A stretch of 64,000 nucleotides of DNA from contig CAVQTE010000002.1 in the NCBI GenBank assembly GCA_963716235.1, positions 1 through 64,000 on the forward strand, given 5' to 3'. Origin of the DNA: Sva-07 sp963716235 (GTDB lineage Bacteria; Actinomycetota; Acidimicrobiia; Acidimicrobiales; Ilumatobacteraceae). The notes under the pieces are model-generated. The model saw only the letters and a list, made by a program, of their open reading frames with translations, was not told the DNA's origin and made no database searches. Position numbers and translations under genes: made by a program. Of this stretch, positions 25,151 through 34,907 are shown piece after piece (position 1 is the stretch's first letter; each line of letters starts with the position of its first letter).

Positions 25151-28100
25151 TCAGCCTCGGGCGATCAGGCCCCGGTACCCGTCGGCGAACCCGGCGGCGC
25201 GGAGCAACTCGACAAGGCCCCCGGGCACCGCCGCACCCGTGAGGCCGTCGCCGTTCACCTTGCGGATCTCGACGGACTTCATCCGCCCGTCGTTGACCAA
25301 GGAGATCAGCGCCGTGGTCCATGACGTGTCGTCGAGCGCGTTCGGGAACGTGACGAGATGGTGTCCCCGCCGATCGAACCACACGAGCGGACGACCGGCC
25401 CGCAGCACCACGAGCGACGACGCGCTGCGCGCCGGCCGTCCCGCAGTGTCGGGCCAGTCGAGGACCGCACCGTACGGTTGGGCAGGATCGGTGGAAGCGA
25501 GCACGATGGGGTCGGGCACATCGTCGGGACGGATCACCGGATCGGGCGTCTCGCGTGCAGAGCGCAGCCGGTCGACGGCACCGGGAACGGCGAACTGGGC
25601 AGCGCCGAGGCCGTCGACGAAGTAGCCACGGCGGATCTGGCCGCGCTCCTCCAACACCTTGAGCACGCCGTAGACCGCACTGAAACCGCCGACGAGTCCC
25701 TCCGACATCACGGCCTCGCGGGTCACCACTCCGTACCTCTCCACCAGTTGGAGTGCCTGAGCGTGGGCGGCCTCCGTGGCGGTCGGAACCGGTCGCAACA
25801 GCGGTGCAACGAGGCTCCAGCGTCCCTGGCCCGCCGGTGGGCCGATGCGGGTGAGCCGGCCCGGACGGGGCCGGCTGCGGCCGTACGCGGCTCGCGCCGC
25901 GGTCGTGATCTTGGCGCCGCCGATCACCGATCGGAGTGGAGCGAGCGAGTCGTTGGTGACCTCACCCGTCCACACGAGATCCCAGAGCGCGGCGAGCAGT
26001 TCCTGGTCCTGCGCACCGGGTGCGGCCGCACGGATCTGCCCCCAGAAGCTCGCACCGTGTTCGGCGAGCAGCGTTCGGATCGCCTCCTGGAGAGCGCCCT
26101 CGGCCGGCTCGCGTGCTTCCCAGCCGGGGGCGAGGAGCGGGAGTTGGTCGGCGAAGCAGAGCCGCACCCGGCCGTCACGGGCGCCGAGTGCGCCGGCGCC
26201 GATCCACACCAGCTCGCCGGCGGTGCACAGTTCGTCGAGCATCGGTGGCCTGAACGCCGACACCCGCACCGGGAGGACGTCACGCTCGATCGTCGACGCA
26301 ACCAGCGAGGCACCCGACAGCACGCCGAGCGTCTCGACGAGCGCCTCCATCCCCCGCCGTTGAGCGGGAATGCCGTGCCACGCAGCGAGGAATCGGGCGA
26401 AGGCCTCCTGCTCGACGGGTTCGACCTCCTTGCGCAGGGCGGCGAGCGACCGACGACGCAGCTGACGCAGCACGTCGACGTCGCAGAACTCGCGTGACAC
26501 CCCCTGCGGGCGGAACTCGCCGATGACCACGCGCTCCTCACCAACGAGTGCGGCCAACGCACCGGCGATCCGCTCGGGCGGGGCACCGAACCGCCCCGCC
26601 ACATCGGCGGCGAGGAACGGGCCATGGGTGCGGGCGTAGCGACCGACGATCTCCTCGAGCGGACGCGCCACGGGCTCGGTGAACGCCATCGGCAACCCGA
26701 GCGGCAGCGAACAGCCGAACGCATCGCGATACCTGGCGGCATCCTCGGCGGCAGCCCAACGGGTCTCACCCGCGAGTGCGATCTCGATGACCCGTCGCTC
26801 GTCGACGAGCTGAGCCAGCCAGCCGTCGGACGTCTCGCATCGCAAGGCGATCTCGTCGGCGCTCAGATCGCCGACCTTGCGGAACACGTCGTGGAGTTCA
26901 TCGCTCGAGCGGGCACGCCGACCGCCGGCAAGGCACTGCAGCTCGAGTTCGACATCGGCGAGCACGTCGGGGTCGAGCAGGTCACGCAGCTCCTCGGCAC
27001 CGAGCAGATCGCGCAGGAGGTCACGGTCGAGCGCCAGCGCAGCGGCCCGGCGCTCAGCGAGCGGGGCATCGCCCTCGTACATGTAGGCCGCGATCCAGTT
27101 GAACAGCAAGCTCGACGCCATCGGGCTCGCCCTGCCGGTGTCGACCGTGACCACGCGGATCACGCGCGAGCGCAACAGACCCAGGACCTCACGGAGCGCC
27201 GGCACGTCGAACACGTCCTGCAGACATTCCCTCGATGTCTCCAACAGGATCGGGAACGTCGGGTACTTCGCGGCCACTGCGAGCAGGTCGGCTGCCCGCT
27301 GACGCTGCTGCCACAGCGGGGTCCGACGGTCGGGACGCCGACGCGGCAGCAGGAGCGCCCGGCCGGCACACTCACGAAATCGCGCGGCGAAGAGGGCCGT
27401 CTGCGGCAGCGTTTCGACGATGAGTTCGTCGATGTCCTCCGGGTCGATCATGAGCGCGTCGAGCGGCAGTTCCGTCGCCGACTCCGGAAGCCGGATGACG
27501 ATCCCGTCGTCGCCCCACATCGACTCGACGGGCATGTCGAACCGATCCATCAACCGTCGCTCGATGGCCATCGCCCACGGCGCGTGCACCGGCGTGCCGA
27601 ACGGGCTGAGAATGCAGATGCGCCAGTCGCCGATCTCGTCCTGAAAGCGTTCGACCACCACGGTGCGATCGTCGGGTACCGCGCCGGTCGCCTCGACCTG
27701 CTCCGCGAGGTACTGCTGCAGGTTGCCGGCGGCGAAGGCGTCGAGCGAGTAGTGCGTCGTCAGCCGCTCGATCGCCGCAACGTCGTCGAGGTCACGGATC
27801 TCCCGGACGAAGGCGCCGAGCGCCCGACCGAGCTCGAGCGGCCGCCCAGGGCGGTCACCGTGCCAGAACGGCATCTTGCCCGGTTGTCCGGGTGCCGGGC
27901 TCACCGTCACTCGTTCGAACGTGATGTCCTCGATCCGCCAGGTCGATGCGCCGAGCACGAACGTCTCGCCCGGCCGGCTCTCGTAGACCATCTCCTCGTC
28001 GAGTTCGCCGACACGCGTGCCGTCGGGCAGGAACACCCCGAACAGACCGCGGTCGGGGATCGTGCCGCCGGAGGTGACGGCCAGTCGCTTCGATCCCTCT

Positions 28101-29716
28101 CGAGCGCGCAGGCGGTCGTTGATGCGGTCCCACACGATGCGGGGTCGCAGCTCGGAGAACTCCTCGCTCGGGTAGCGGCCCGACAGCAGGTCGAGCACGT
28201 TGGCGAGCAGGTCGTCGGAGATCTCGGCGAAGCTGGCGCAACGCCGCACCATCGTTGCCACCTCGTCGACCGAGCACTCCTCGACGATTGCCACGTGGGC
28301 GACGATCTGCTGGGCGAGCACGTCGAGCGGGTTGCGGAGGTAACGGGTCGACTCGATCTCACCGTCGATCATCCGACGGGTGACGATCGCTGCTTCGAGC
28401 AGGTCGCCGCGATGTTTCGGGAAGATCGAGCCGCGTGACGGCTCGCCGACCTGGTGGCCGGCCCGCCCGATCCGCTGGAGCCCGCGGCTGACCGCGCCCG
28501 GCGACTCGACCTGGATCACGAGATCGACTGCGCCCATGTCGATACCCAGCTCGAGCGACGACGTCGCAACGATCGCGCGGAGCTCCCCGCGCTTCAACCG
28601 ATCCTCGATCACGACTCGCTGCTCTCGCGCCAATGACCCGTGGTGAGCGCGGACCAACTCATCGATCCCGATCGCGGGTTCCTCGTCCGCTGCGCTTCCT
28701 CCTCGCGCCGCGTGCGACTCGTCGCTGGCGCTTCCCTCGCCGCGCGGGTACCGGTCTGCGTAGCGTCCGCCCTCCTGTTCGTAGAGTTCGTTGAGCTTGG
28801 CGGCGAGGCGCTCGGCCGATCGGCGGGCGTTGCAGAAGATGATCGTGGTTCGGTTCGCCAGGATCCGCTGGAGGATCTCGGGATAGATGCTCGGCCAGAT
28901 CGACGTCCGTCGTTCCGTGAGCGCAGCGGTTGCGGGGCCCGGTGTGAGTTCGACCTTCACCTGGCCGAGGGTCGACATGTCCTCGATCGGGATGACGACC
29001 TCGATCTCGAGCGCCTTGCGGATGCCCGCATCGACGATCCGCACCGGCCGCTTCACCGCCGGCTCGGCCCACCCGCCCAGGAACTCGGCAACCTCCTCCA
29101 GGGGCCGTTGGGTGGCGGACAATCCGATGCGTTGCGGCGGCCGATCGGTGATCTGCTCGAGGCGCTCGAGCGTCAGCATCAGATGAGCCCCGCGCTTCGT
29201 GGTCGCCATCGCATGGATCTCGTCGATGATGACGGTCTCGACCCCTGCGAGCGTTTCGCGCGCCGACGACGTGAGCATCAGGTACAGCGACTCGGGCGTG
29301 GTGATCAACAGGTCGGGTGGGCGGCGGATCAGTTTCTGGCGGTCGTTTGCTGCCGTGTCGCCCGTGCGCATCCCGACCTCGGGGGCGACGAATGGTTCGC
29401 CGAGCCGTTCAGCTGCGAGTTCGATCCCCTTCAACGGGGCGCGCAGGTTCTTCTCGATGTCGAACGCGAGCGCCCGTAGTGGCGAGATGTAGAGCACCCG
29501 TGTGCGGTGCGAGCGTTCCTCTGGCCGCGGCGTCGTGGTCAGCCGATCGATCGACGCGAGGAATGCCGTGAGCGTCTTGCCCGATCCTGTCGGTGCGCAG
29601 ATCAGCGTGTGTTCACCTGCGGCGATGTGCGGCCAGCCTCGCACCTGCGGCGGCGTCGGTTCGGGAAAAGATGCCGCGAACCACTCCCGGACGGCGGGCG
29701 AGAACGCCTCGAGCAC
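25151..29716 (-). CDS. lhr: Large ATP-dependent helicase Lhr
   Basis: 1521 residues, the length of full Lhr. SF2 helicase motifs: Q-motif region FPEPTPPQVRGW, Walker A APTGSGKTLTAF (about 41), DEIHAMATTKRG (DExH), LSATQRPL (motif III), ATSSLELGIDMG (motif V) and QRIGRAGHQVG (motif VI). After these come the Lhr winged-helix and Lhr-core domains and a long C-terminal half (about 900-1521). Lhr is a 3'-5' translocase that unwinds RNA:DNA hybrids and joins mitomycin C damage responses in mycobacteria. The GTG start follows a TAGGTT box (29743-29738) by 21 nt. Confidence 0.93.
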   Translation of the reverse strand: MLEAFSPAVREWFAASFPEPTPPQVRGWPHIAAGEHTLICAPTGSGKTLTAFLASIDRLTTTPRPEERSHRTRVLYISPLRALAFDIEKNLRAPLKGIELAAERLGEPFVAPEVGMRTGDTAANDRQKLIRRPPDLLITTPESLYLMLTSSARETLAGVETVIIDEIHAMATTKRGAHLMLTLERLEQITDRPPQRIGLSATQRPLEEVAEFLGGWAEPAVKRPVRIVDAGIRKALEIEVVIPIEDMSTLGQVKVELTPGPATAALTERRTSIWPSIYPEILQRILANRTTIIFCNARRSAERLAAKLNELYEQEGGRYADRYPRGEGSASDESHAARGGSAADEEPAIGIDELVRAHHGSLAREQRVVIEDRLKRGELRAIVATSSLELGIDMGAVDLVIQVESPGAVSRGLQRIGRAGHQVGEPSRGSIFPKHRGDLLEAAIVTRRMIDGEIESTRYLRNPLDVLAQQIVAHVAIVEECSVDEVATMVRRCASFAEISDDLLANVLDLLSGRYPSEEFSELRPRIVWDRINDRLRAREGSKRLAVTSGGTIPDRGLFGVFLPDGTRVGELDEEMVYESRPGETFVLGASTWRIEDITFERVTVSPAPGQPGKMPFWHGDRPGRPLELGRALGAFVREIRDLDDVAAIERLTTHYSLDAFAAGNLQQYLAEQVEATGAVPDDRTVVVERFQDEIGDWRICILSPFGTPVHAPWAMAIERRLMDRFDMPVESMWGDDGIVIRLPESATELPLDALMIDPEDIDELIVETLPQTALFAARFRECAGRALLLPRRRPDRRTPLWQQRQRAADLLAVAAKYPTFPILLETSRECLQDVFDVPALREVLGLLRSRVIRVVTVDTGRASPMASSLLFNWIAAYMYEGDAPLAERRAAALALDRDLLRDLLGAEELRDLLDPDVLADVELELQCLAGGRRARSSDELHDVFRKVGDLSADEIALRCETSDGWLAQLVDERRVIEIALAGETRWAAAEDAARYRDAFGCSLPLGLPMAFTEPVARPLEEIVGRYARTHGPFLAADVAGRFGAPPERIAGALAALVGEERVVIGEFRPQGVSREFCDVDVLRQLRRRSLAALRKEVEPVEQEAFARFLAAWHGIPAQRRGMEALVETLGVLSGASLVASTIERDVLPVRVSAFRPPMLDELCTAGELVWIGAGALGARDGRVRLCFADQLPLLAPGWEAREPAEGALQEAIRTLLAEHGASFWGQIRAAAPGAQDQELLAALWDLVWTGEVTNDSLAPLRSVIGGAKITTAARAAYGRSRPRPGRLTRIGPPAGQGRWSLVAPLLRPVPTATEAAHAQALQLVERYGVVTREAVMSEGLVGGFSAVYGVLKVLEERGQIRRGYFVDGLGAAQFAVPGAVDRLRSARETPDPVIRPDDVPDPIVLASTDPAQPYGAVLDWPDTAGRPARSASSLVVLRAGRPLVWFDRRGHHLVTFPNALDDTSWTTALISLVNDGRMKSVEIRKVNGDGLTGAAVPGGLVELLRAAGFADGYRGLIARG

Positions 29717-29749
29717 CGAGTGGTCAGCGATCCGCCCAACCTATCCACA

Positions 29750-29784
29750 CCCTGTCTCTCCGGACCCGACCCCGAAAGACAGGG
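29750..29784. terminator. Hairpin between the lipoprotein gene and lhr
   Basis: CCCTGTCT (29750-29757) pairs with AGACAGGG (29777-29784) around a GC-rich loop, 10 nt past the stop of the lipoprotein gene (29795) on the minus strand. It would terminate that transcript just before the lhr promoter. Confidence 0.45.
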
Positions 29785-29794
29785 CTGGGCCCGC

Positions 29795-30466
29795 TCAGCC
29801 GGCCATCGTGGTGCCGGTCGTCTCGCCGCCCATGCCGCCGTTGCCGGCCATGTCGAGCGGCTTGACCGGTGCGCCGACGGTGACCTCCGTGCCGTCATCG
29901 AAGATCATGGTGACATCGATCGTTCCGACGATGTCGGCAGGATCGATGTCGATCAGCATGATGTGCGGGCCGCCCGGCTCGAGGGTGAAGCTGCCACCCG
30001 CTGGAACCACGAAGCCTTCCGGGACTTCCTGCATCTGCATCGATCCGTCGTCGGCCGTAATCGTCTCGTGGATCTCGACCGTGACATCGAGGGGAACCGA
30101 CGCAGCGACGAGCGTCACGTCGGCGTCACCGTTGTTCGTGATCGTGCCGTAGGCGGCGGTCCTGGTCTGGCCTTCAGCGGGCTCGCGCATCCAGACCCCG
30201 GTCACCGTGATGTCGCCGACCGTCGCCTCGCCACCCGGCACCGTGGCGTCCATGTCGGTGGTCCCCTCCATGGGAGTGGTTGTCTCCATGGGAGTGGTCG
30301 TTTCCACCGGAGTCGTTGTCTCCATGGCGGCGGTTGTCTCGGTCGTGGCTTGCGGTGCCGTCGTGCTCTCACTCGATGCGTCGTCGTCGCTGCCGCACGC
30401 GGCAAGCGAGAAGACCAGCGCGAGCGCGGCAGCGGGGGCGACAAGGGCTTTGGTTCGTTGGTTCAC
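29795..30466 (-). CDS. PCu(A)C-type copper chaperone lipoprotein
   Basis: 223 residues. A signal peptide with lipobox VFSLAAC and a Thr/Met/Glu linker with repeated ETTTPM units lead to a PCuAC domain (about 80-200). The copper ligands H(x)nM...HxM are visible: VEIHETITADDGSMQMQEV and LEPGGPHIMLIDI. PCuAC proteins carry Cu(I) to cytochrome oxidase outside the cell. The C-terminus adds a Gly/Met/Thr tail (MAGNGGMGGETTGTTMAG) that could bind more copper. The GTG at 30466 gives a typical lipoprotein n-region (NQRTK); an ATG at 30487 is the alternative. Two palindromes lie upstream. Confidence 0.85.
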   Translation of the reverse strand: MNQRTKALVAPAAALALVFSLAACGSDDDASSESTTAPQATTETTAAMETTTPVETTTPMETTTPMEGTTDMDATVPGGEATVGDITVTGVWMREPAEGQTRTAAYGTITNNGDADVTLVAASVPLDVTVEIHETITADDGSMQMQEVPEGFVVPAGGSFTLEPGGPHIMLIDIDPADIVGTIDVTMIFDDGTEVTVGAPVKPLDMAGNGGMGGETTGTTMAG

Positions 30467-30503
30467 GTACCACTGGTCGGCTGACATGACGGTCCAGTTC
30501 CCG

Positions 30504-30528
30504 CCAACCCGAGGTTGGGACCTAGGTC
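30504..30528. promoter_or_regulatory. Two adjacent palindromes upstream of the copper lipoprotein gene
   Basis: CCAACC-CGA-GGTTGG (30504-30518) is followed directly by GACCTAGGTC (30519-30528). They lie 38-62 nt upstream of the chosen start (30466), in the promoter position. A metal-responsive operator is a guess from the gene's job. Confidence 0.4.
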
Positions 30529-30541
30529 ACACCCGTGCCTG

Positions 30542-32198
30542 TCACACCGTGCCGGGTCCAATGTGACGTTCCGCCACCACACCGTCGACCACGTCGAACG
30601 TGCGGGTGAGACGAACCCGATCGAGCAACGCCCGGTCGTGGGTGACGAGGATCACGGTGCCGGCGAACGTATCGAGGGCCGCTTCCAGTTGCTCGATCGC
30701 GGGCATGTCGAGATGGTTCGTCGGTTCGTCGAGCACCAGCAGGTTCGCCCCGTTCGCCATCAGCAATGCGAGTGACGCCCGCGTCCGCTCACCCGGCGAG
30801 AGAGTCGCCGCCTCGCGATGGACGTGTTCGGCGCCGAGACCGAACTTGGCCAGCAGTGTCCGAGCGTCGGCAGTCGACAGCCCGGTCCCGGCTGTGAACG
30901 CGTCGAGCAGCGAGTCGTCGCCGAGCAGTTCGGAGCGCGCCTGTTCGATCTCACCGACGACCACGCTCGAACCGAGCGAGGCGGTGCCGGTTGTCGGCTC
31001 GATCCTGCCGAGCAGCACGGCGATGAGCGTCGTCTTGCCGCTGCCGTTCGCTCCGACCAAAGCAACGCGATCGCCGGATCGAAGGTCGAGATCGACGGGC
31101 CCGAGGCGGAAGGCGCCACGATCGACTTCGACACCGCGCAGGGTCGCCACGACGTCGCCGCTGCGGCCCGCTATCGGGATCGTGAGGCGCAGCTCCCAAG
31201 GTTCCCTCGGCTCGTCGACCTCCTCGAGGCGCTCCGCTGCCTTCTTGGTACGTGCCGCCCGACCGGCCAGTTGTTCGGTCTGGTTGATCTTGAAGTTGCG
31301 GATGTGCTTGTCGTTCTCGCCCGACTTCTTCGCCTTCGACTGCCCCTGCGTGGCCCACTCCCGCTCGCGTTGGGCCCGCTGCTGCAGTGCCGAACGCTTC
31401 GTGTCGTACTCGTCGAAACGCTGCTGGGCGTGGAGACGCGCAAGTTCACGTTCGGCGAGAAATGCCGACCAACCGCCGGAGTACCACTCGGCGCGGTGCG
31501 TGTGGTGGTCGATCTCGACCACGTCGGTGATGACCCGTTCGAGGAAGGTGCGGTCGTGACTCACGAGCAACACGGGCGCATCGAGGCCGAGGATCCACCG
31601 CTCCAACCGTTCGAGCCCGTCGAGGTCGAGGTCGTTGGTGGGCTCATCGAGGAGGAAGACGTCGTACCGCGACAACAGCAGCGACGCGAGCGAACTGCGG
31701 GCCGCTTCGCCACCGGACAGCGTGGCGGTCGGCTGATCGAGCAGCACCGGGTCGAGCCCGAGCTCCGCCCACGTCTCGCCGACACGCGCCTCGAAGTCGG
31801 CGGCCCCGAGCGCCAACCAGCGCTCGAGTGCATCCGAATAGCGATCGTCTGCAGCCCGCGTCGCCGGCTGCGAGCGCGTCCAATGCAGAGTCGAGCTCGA
31901 TCTGTGCGGCCAGCACGCCGGTTCGGCGTCCGAGGAATCCCAGCACCGTTTCGGTGGTGGAACGCTCCGGCTCCTGGGGCAGCAGGCCGACGGTGGCGGC
32001 TGGGGGGCTCGCCTCGACCGACCCGCTGTCGAGGGCGACCGATCCACGGAGTGCACCGAGCAGCGTCGACTTGCCGACCCCGTTGGGTCCGATCAGACCG
32101 ACACGGTGACCTGGTGCGAGGACGAGATCGACTGCGTCGAGCACGACGAGGGGACCTCTGACGACAGTGAGTTGACGGGCAATGAGCGACGCGGCCAT
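30542..32198 (-). CDS. ABC-F family ATPase, one frameshift
   Basis: About 550 residues with two ABC domains and no membrane segment. Domain 1: GLIGPNGVGKSTLLG, LSGGEAARSSLASLL, FLLDEPTNDLD. Domain 2: ALVGANGSGKTTLIA, LSPGERTRASLALLM, LVLDEPTNHLDM. The charged linker between them (FDEYDTKRSALQQRAQRERE) is the ribosome-reaching arm. ABC-F proteins act on the ribosome as translation factors or give antibiotic protection; this one resembles the actinobacterial group named macrolide ABC ATPases. An extra base near 31856 (in a GGG run) splits the first domain; without repair two shorter frames (32198-31644; 32056-30542) appear. It is divergent from a helicase gene across a long inverted repeat. Confidence 0.87.
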
Positions 32199-32288
32199 GA
32201 CGGCACCTCCAAACGAGAACGGACGGTGGGACGGCTCACTGGTCGGTCATCGCCCCCCACCGTACCCCTTCCCCCACGTCACCCCCTT

Positions 32289-32417
32289 CCCGAAAAATGC
32301 GGGCTGATGCCCGCCCAGCGCACAAACGAGCGCACATTTCGGGGAAACGGGCCCGAGCCATCCCGAAATGTGCGGGATCGTGTGCGCTCAGCGCGCACGT
32401 CAGCGCATTTTTGGGGG
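32289..32417. repeat. 129-bp nested imperfect inverted repeat between ABC-F and helicase genes
   Basis: Four copies of a CCCGAAA(A/T)(A/G)TGCG-like unit alternate in direction: plus at 32289-32303, minus at 32330-32344, plus at 32362-32376, minus (more diverged) at 32403-32417. The intervening bases also match when one half is inverted (the segment with CAGCGCACAAACGAGCGCAC against the one with GTGTGCGCTCAGCGC), so the whole block is a palindrome with arms of about 55 nt around a centre containing GGGCCC. It fills most of the divergent intergenic region. A MITE-like element, a cruciform or a multi-site operator all fit. Confidence 0.65.
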
Positions 32418-32471
32418 TCGGAGGGCGACGGGTTGGGGCATGGGTCGGGGCGCGCCAGACTCGGGGGGCCG

Positions 32472-34163
32472 ATGCCGACCGTGACCCTGCGCCCCTGGCA
32501 ACGCGCCGCCTACGAGCAGTTCCGGGCCAGCCCCCACCCCGACTTCCTCGCTGTGGCAACGCCGGGCGCCGGGAAGACGACCTTTGCACTCACCTGTGCC
32601 CGCGCCGTCCTTGCTCACGAACCGCGCACACTCGTGGTCGTCGCCCCGACCAGCCACCTCAAGGTGCAGTGGTCGCTCGCGGCTCACCGGCTCGGCCTCC
32701 AACTCGACCCCGACTGGAGCCCCGCCGATGGTCTGGCCCGCGACGTGCACGGACTCGTGACCACCTACCAGCAGATTGCCACGGGCGACACCGCCGCCAA
32801 GCTCGCAGGGCTGTCGGCCAACGGTTTCGTGATCCTCGATGAGATCCACCACGCCGGCCACGACAAGGCGTGGGGCGACAGCATCCGAGTCGCGTTCGGC
32901 CATGCCGCGCGACGACTCTCGCTGTCGGGCACGCCCTTTCGCAGCGACGCGATCCAGATCCCCTTCGTTCGCTACGACGCCACCGGTGAAGGTGACCAGG
33001 CCCACGCCGACTTCACCTACGGCTATGCCGACGCGCTGCGCGACGGCGGGGTGGTGCGACCCGTCTACTTCCCGCGGGTCGACGGCGAGATGGAGTGGAC
33101 GACCGCATCGGGTGACGTGATCAACGCCAACTTCCAGGACGAGTTGACCAAGGATCAGATGTCGATGCGCCTGCGGACCGCGCTCAGCCTCGAAGGCGAG
33201 TGGATGCCGAGCGTGATGGCGCGCGCCAACGAACAACTCCGGGCGATCAGACAAGACCATCGTGAGGCCGGCGGTCTCGTCATTGCGATCGATCAGGATC
33301 ACGCGCAGGGAATCGCCCGCCTGCTGCGCGACCGCTTCGGCGTGCCCGCCGACGTCGTGATCAGCGACGACCCGACGGCATCGAAGAAGATCGCCGAGTT
33401 CAGCCACAACGATCGGCCCTGGCTCGTCGCCGTACGGATGGTGTCGGAGGGCGTCGACATTCCTCGCCTACGCGTCGGCGTGTTCGCCACGACCACCTCG
33501 ACCGAGCTGTTCTTCCGCCAGGCCGTCGGCCGCTTCGTGCGTTGGCAATCGGGCCGTCCCAGCCAGAAGGCCTACGTCTACATCCCCGACGATCCGAGGC
33601 TGCGCACGCATGCGTTCGAAATCGCCGAGGCCCGTCGTCACATCCTGCGCCCGCCCGGCAGCGACGACGATGGCGACGATTTCGCCATCGACGGTGGCCT
33701 CGACGACCAGGTCCACCGCGATGACGCGGCAGAGCAGCTGACGCTGTTCTCCGTCGTTTCCTCGACGGCAACCGACATCACGGTGCACACGGTCACCGAG
33801 AACGGTGTGCGCTACGAGCCGCTCTTCGACCTCGCTGGGGCCCGCTACGACGACGACATCGAAATCCCAGAACCCAGTTTCGTGGCAGATCCGAGTCTGA
33901 GCCTCGACCTCCCCGAGGTGCCTACAGCGGCCGGGCTCGTGCCGAGCGGCTCGCTCAGCGTCGCCGAACGCAAGGACGACCTGCGTACCCGCAACGCCCA
34001 CGTGGCGAAACGCCTTGTCGACATCACCGGTTGGGGACACGCCAGGGTACAGGGCGAGATGAACCGGCTCGCCGGCGTCACGCGCGTGGCCACCGCCACG
34101 ACCGAGCAGCTCGAACGACGTCTGCGCTACTCCGAGAGCTGGCTGCGCAAGCTCCAGCGCTGA
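32472..34163 (+). CDS. SF2 DEAD/DEAH-box helicase, function unknown
   Basis: 563 residues. MPTVTLRPWQRAAYEQFRAS (Q-tip), ATPGAGKTTF (Walker A), VILDEIHHAG (DExH), LSLSGTPFRS (motif III) and QAVGRFVRWQ (motif VI) define an SF2 translocase of the kind found in DNA repair and restriction-like settings. The C-terminal 200 residues are acidic and end in a small helical part (VAKRLVDITGWGHARVQGEM NRL-type). No nuclease, methylase or target-recognition gene is adjacent. The ATG at 32472 follows GGGGGG; the frame is open further upstream through the repeat block but without protein-like sequence. Confidence 0.85.
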   Translation: MPTVTLRPWQRAAYEQFRASPHPDFLAVATPGAGKTTFALTCARAVLAHEPRTLVVVAPTSHLKVQWSLAAHRLGLQLDPDWSPADGLARDVHGLVTTYQQIATGDTAAKLAGLSANGFVILDEIHHAGHDKAWGDSIRVAFGHAARRLSLSGTPFRSDAIQIPFVRYDATGEGDQAHADFTYGYADALRDGGVVRPVYFPRVDGEMEWTTASGDVINANFQDELTKDQMSMRLRTALSLEGEWMPSVMARANEQLRAIRQDHREAGGLVIAIDQDHAQGIARLLRDRFGVPADVVISDDPTASKKIAEFSHNDRPWLVAVRMVSEGVDIPRLRVGVFATTTSTELFFRQAVGRFVRWQSGRPSQKAYVYIPDDPRLRTHAFEIAEARRHILRPPGSDDDGDDFAIDGGLDDQVHRDDAAEQLTLFSVVSSTATDITVHTVTENGVRYEPLFDLAGARYDDDIEIPEPSFVADPSLSLDLPEVPTAAGLVPSGSLSVAERKDDLRTRNAHVAKRLVDITGWGHARVQGEMNRLAGVTRVATATTEQLERRLRYSESWLRKLQR

Positions 34164-34165
34164 CT

Positions 34166-34194
34166 GTCACCGATGGTGTCTGACACCCGGTAAC
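34166..34194. terminator. Palindrome after the helicase gene (GTC-W-GAC family)
   Basis: GGTGTC-T-GACACC (34175-34187) is the core; outer arms GTCACCG (34166-34172) and CGGTAAC (34188-34194) pair with one mismatch and a 2-nt bulge. It starts 3 nt after the helicase stop. Confidence 0.5.
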
Positions 34195-34235
34195 CATCAC
34201 GGTGACGAGGCGGGCAGGGCGACCGGCGGCACCGA

Positions 34236-34241
34236 TAGGCT
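34236..34241 (+). promoter_or_regulatory. -10 box (leaderless) of the DtxR-family gene
   Basis: TAGGCT ends 6 nt before the ATG at 34248. Confidence 0.45.
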
Positions 34242-34247
34242 CGTCGC

Positions 34248-34907
34248 ATGCCTGCGAGCGGTGAGCACCATCCCGCCTTCGAGGAGTACTGCGAGTGCAT
34301 CTTCGAGCTGCACGAGGACGACGTCGACGTCATCCAGGCCCGTATCGCCGAGCGGCTCCAGGTCTCGCGCCCGGCGGTGAGCGAGATGATGAAGCGCCTC
34401 GAGGCCGAGGGTCTGATCACGTCCGACAACGGCATTCGACTCACCGACGACGGTCGTCGTCTCGGTGAGCGCGTCGTGCGCCGTCACCGCCTCGCCGAAG
34501 TGTTCCTGACCGAGGTGCTCAAGTTGTCGTGGGCCGAGGCGCACCACGAGGCAGGCAAGTGGGAGCACATCATGAGCGACTCCGTCGAGCGGGCGCTCAA
34601 CGACCTGCTGGGCGAACCGACCACGTGTCCACACGGCAATCCGATCCCCGGTTCGGACTACGAGGCGCCCGACTCTGCGCCCCTGTCCGATGTTGCGGTC
34701 GGCAGCGCGTTCACCGTCCGGCGGATCACCGAGGAGCTGGAGTTCGAGCCGGGTCTGCTCGAGTTTCTCGAAGCCTCCGCGATCCAGCCCGGGAACCGGG
34801 GCACCGTCACGGCGGCATCCCCCGATGGCACGCTGACCGTCGAGATCGACGGCCGTCACGTCGGGGTGGGCTCGTTCGCCAGCGAACGCATCCTGGTCAC
34901 TTCGTGA
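34248..34907 (+). CDS. DtxR/IdeR-family metal-dependent repressor
   Basis: 219 residues in the three-domain plan: winged helix (EYCECIFELHEDDVDVIQAR to VSRPAVSEMMKRLEAEGLI), dimer and metal domain (AEAHHEAGKWEHIMSDSVER; CPHGNPIPG) and an SH3/FeoA-like end (PLSDVAVGSAFTVRRI). The ligand set E/H...CPHGNP is that of Fe(II) or Mn(II)-sensing DtxR proteins. It is followed by a lipoprotein gene with GTGA overlap. Heme genes begin 2.8 kb away; any control of them is speculation. Confidence 0.92.
   Translation: MPASGEHHPAFEEYCECIFELHEDDVDVIQARIAERLQVSRPAVSEMMKRLEAEGLITSDNGIRLTDDGRRLGERVVRRHRLAEVFLTEVLKLSWAEAHHEAGKWEHIMSDSVERALNDLLGEPTTCPHGNPIPGSDYEAPDSAPLSDVAVGSAFTVRRITEELEFEPGLLEFLEASAIQPGNRGTVTAASPDGTLTVEIDGRHVGVGSFASERILVTS

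Noticed and set aside
26624..28438. A 604-codon open frame opposite the lhr gene
   Set aside because: It is antisense to conserved helicase domains and has no recognisable protein features; high-GC DNA gives such shadows.
32472..34163. Helicase as part of a restriction or anti-phage system
   Set aside because: Neighbours are an ABC-F ATPase, a DtxR-family regulator and a lipoprotein; no nuclease, methylase, sensor or effector domain is present.
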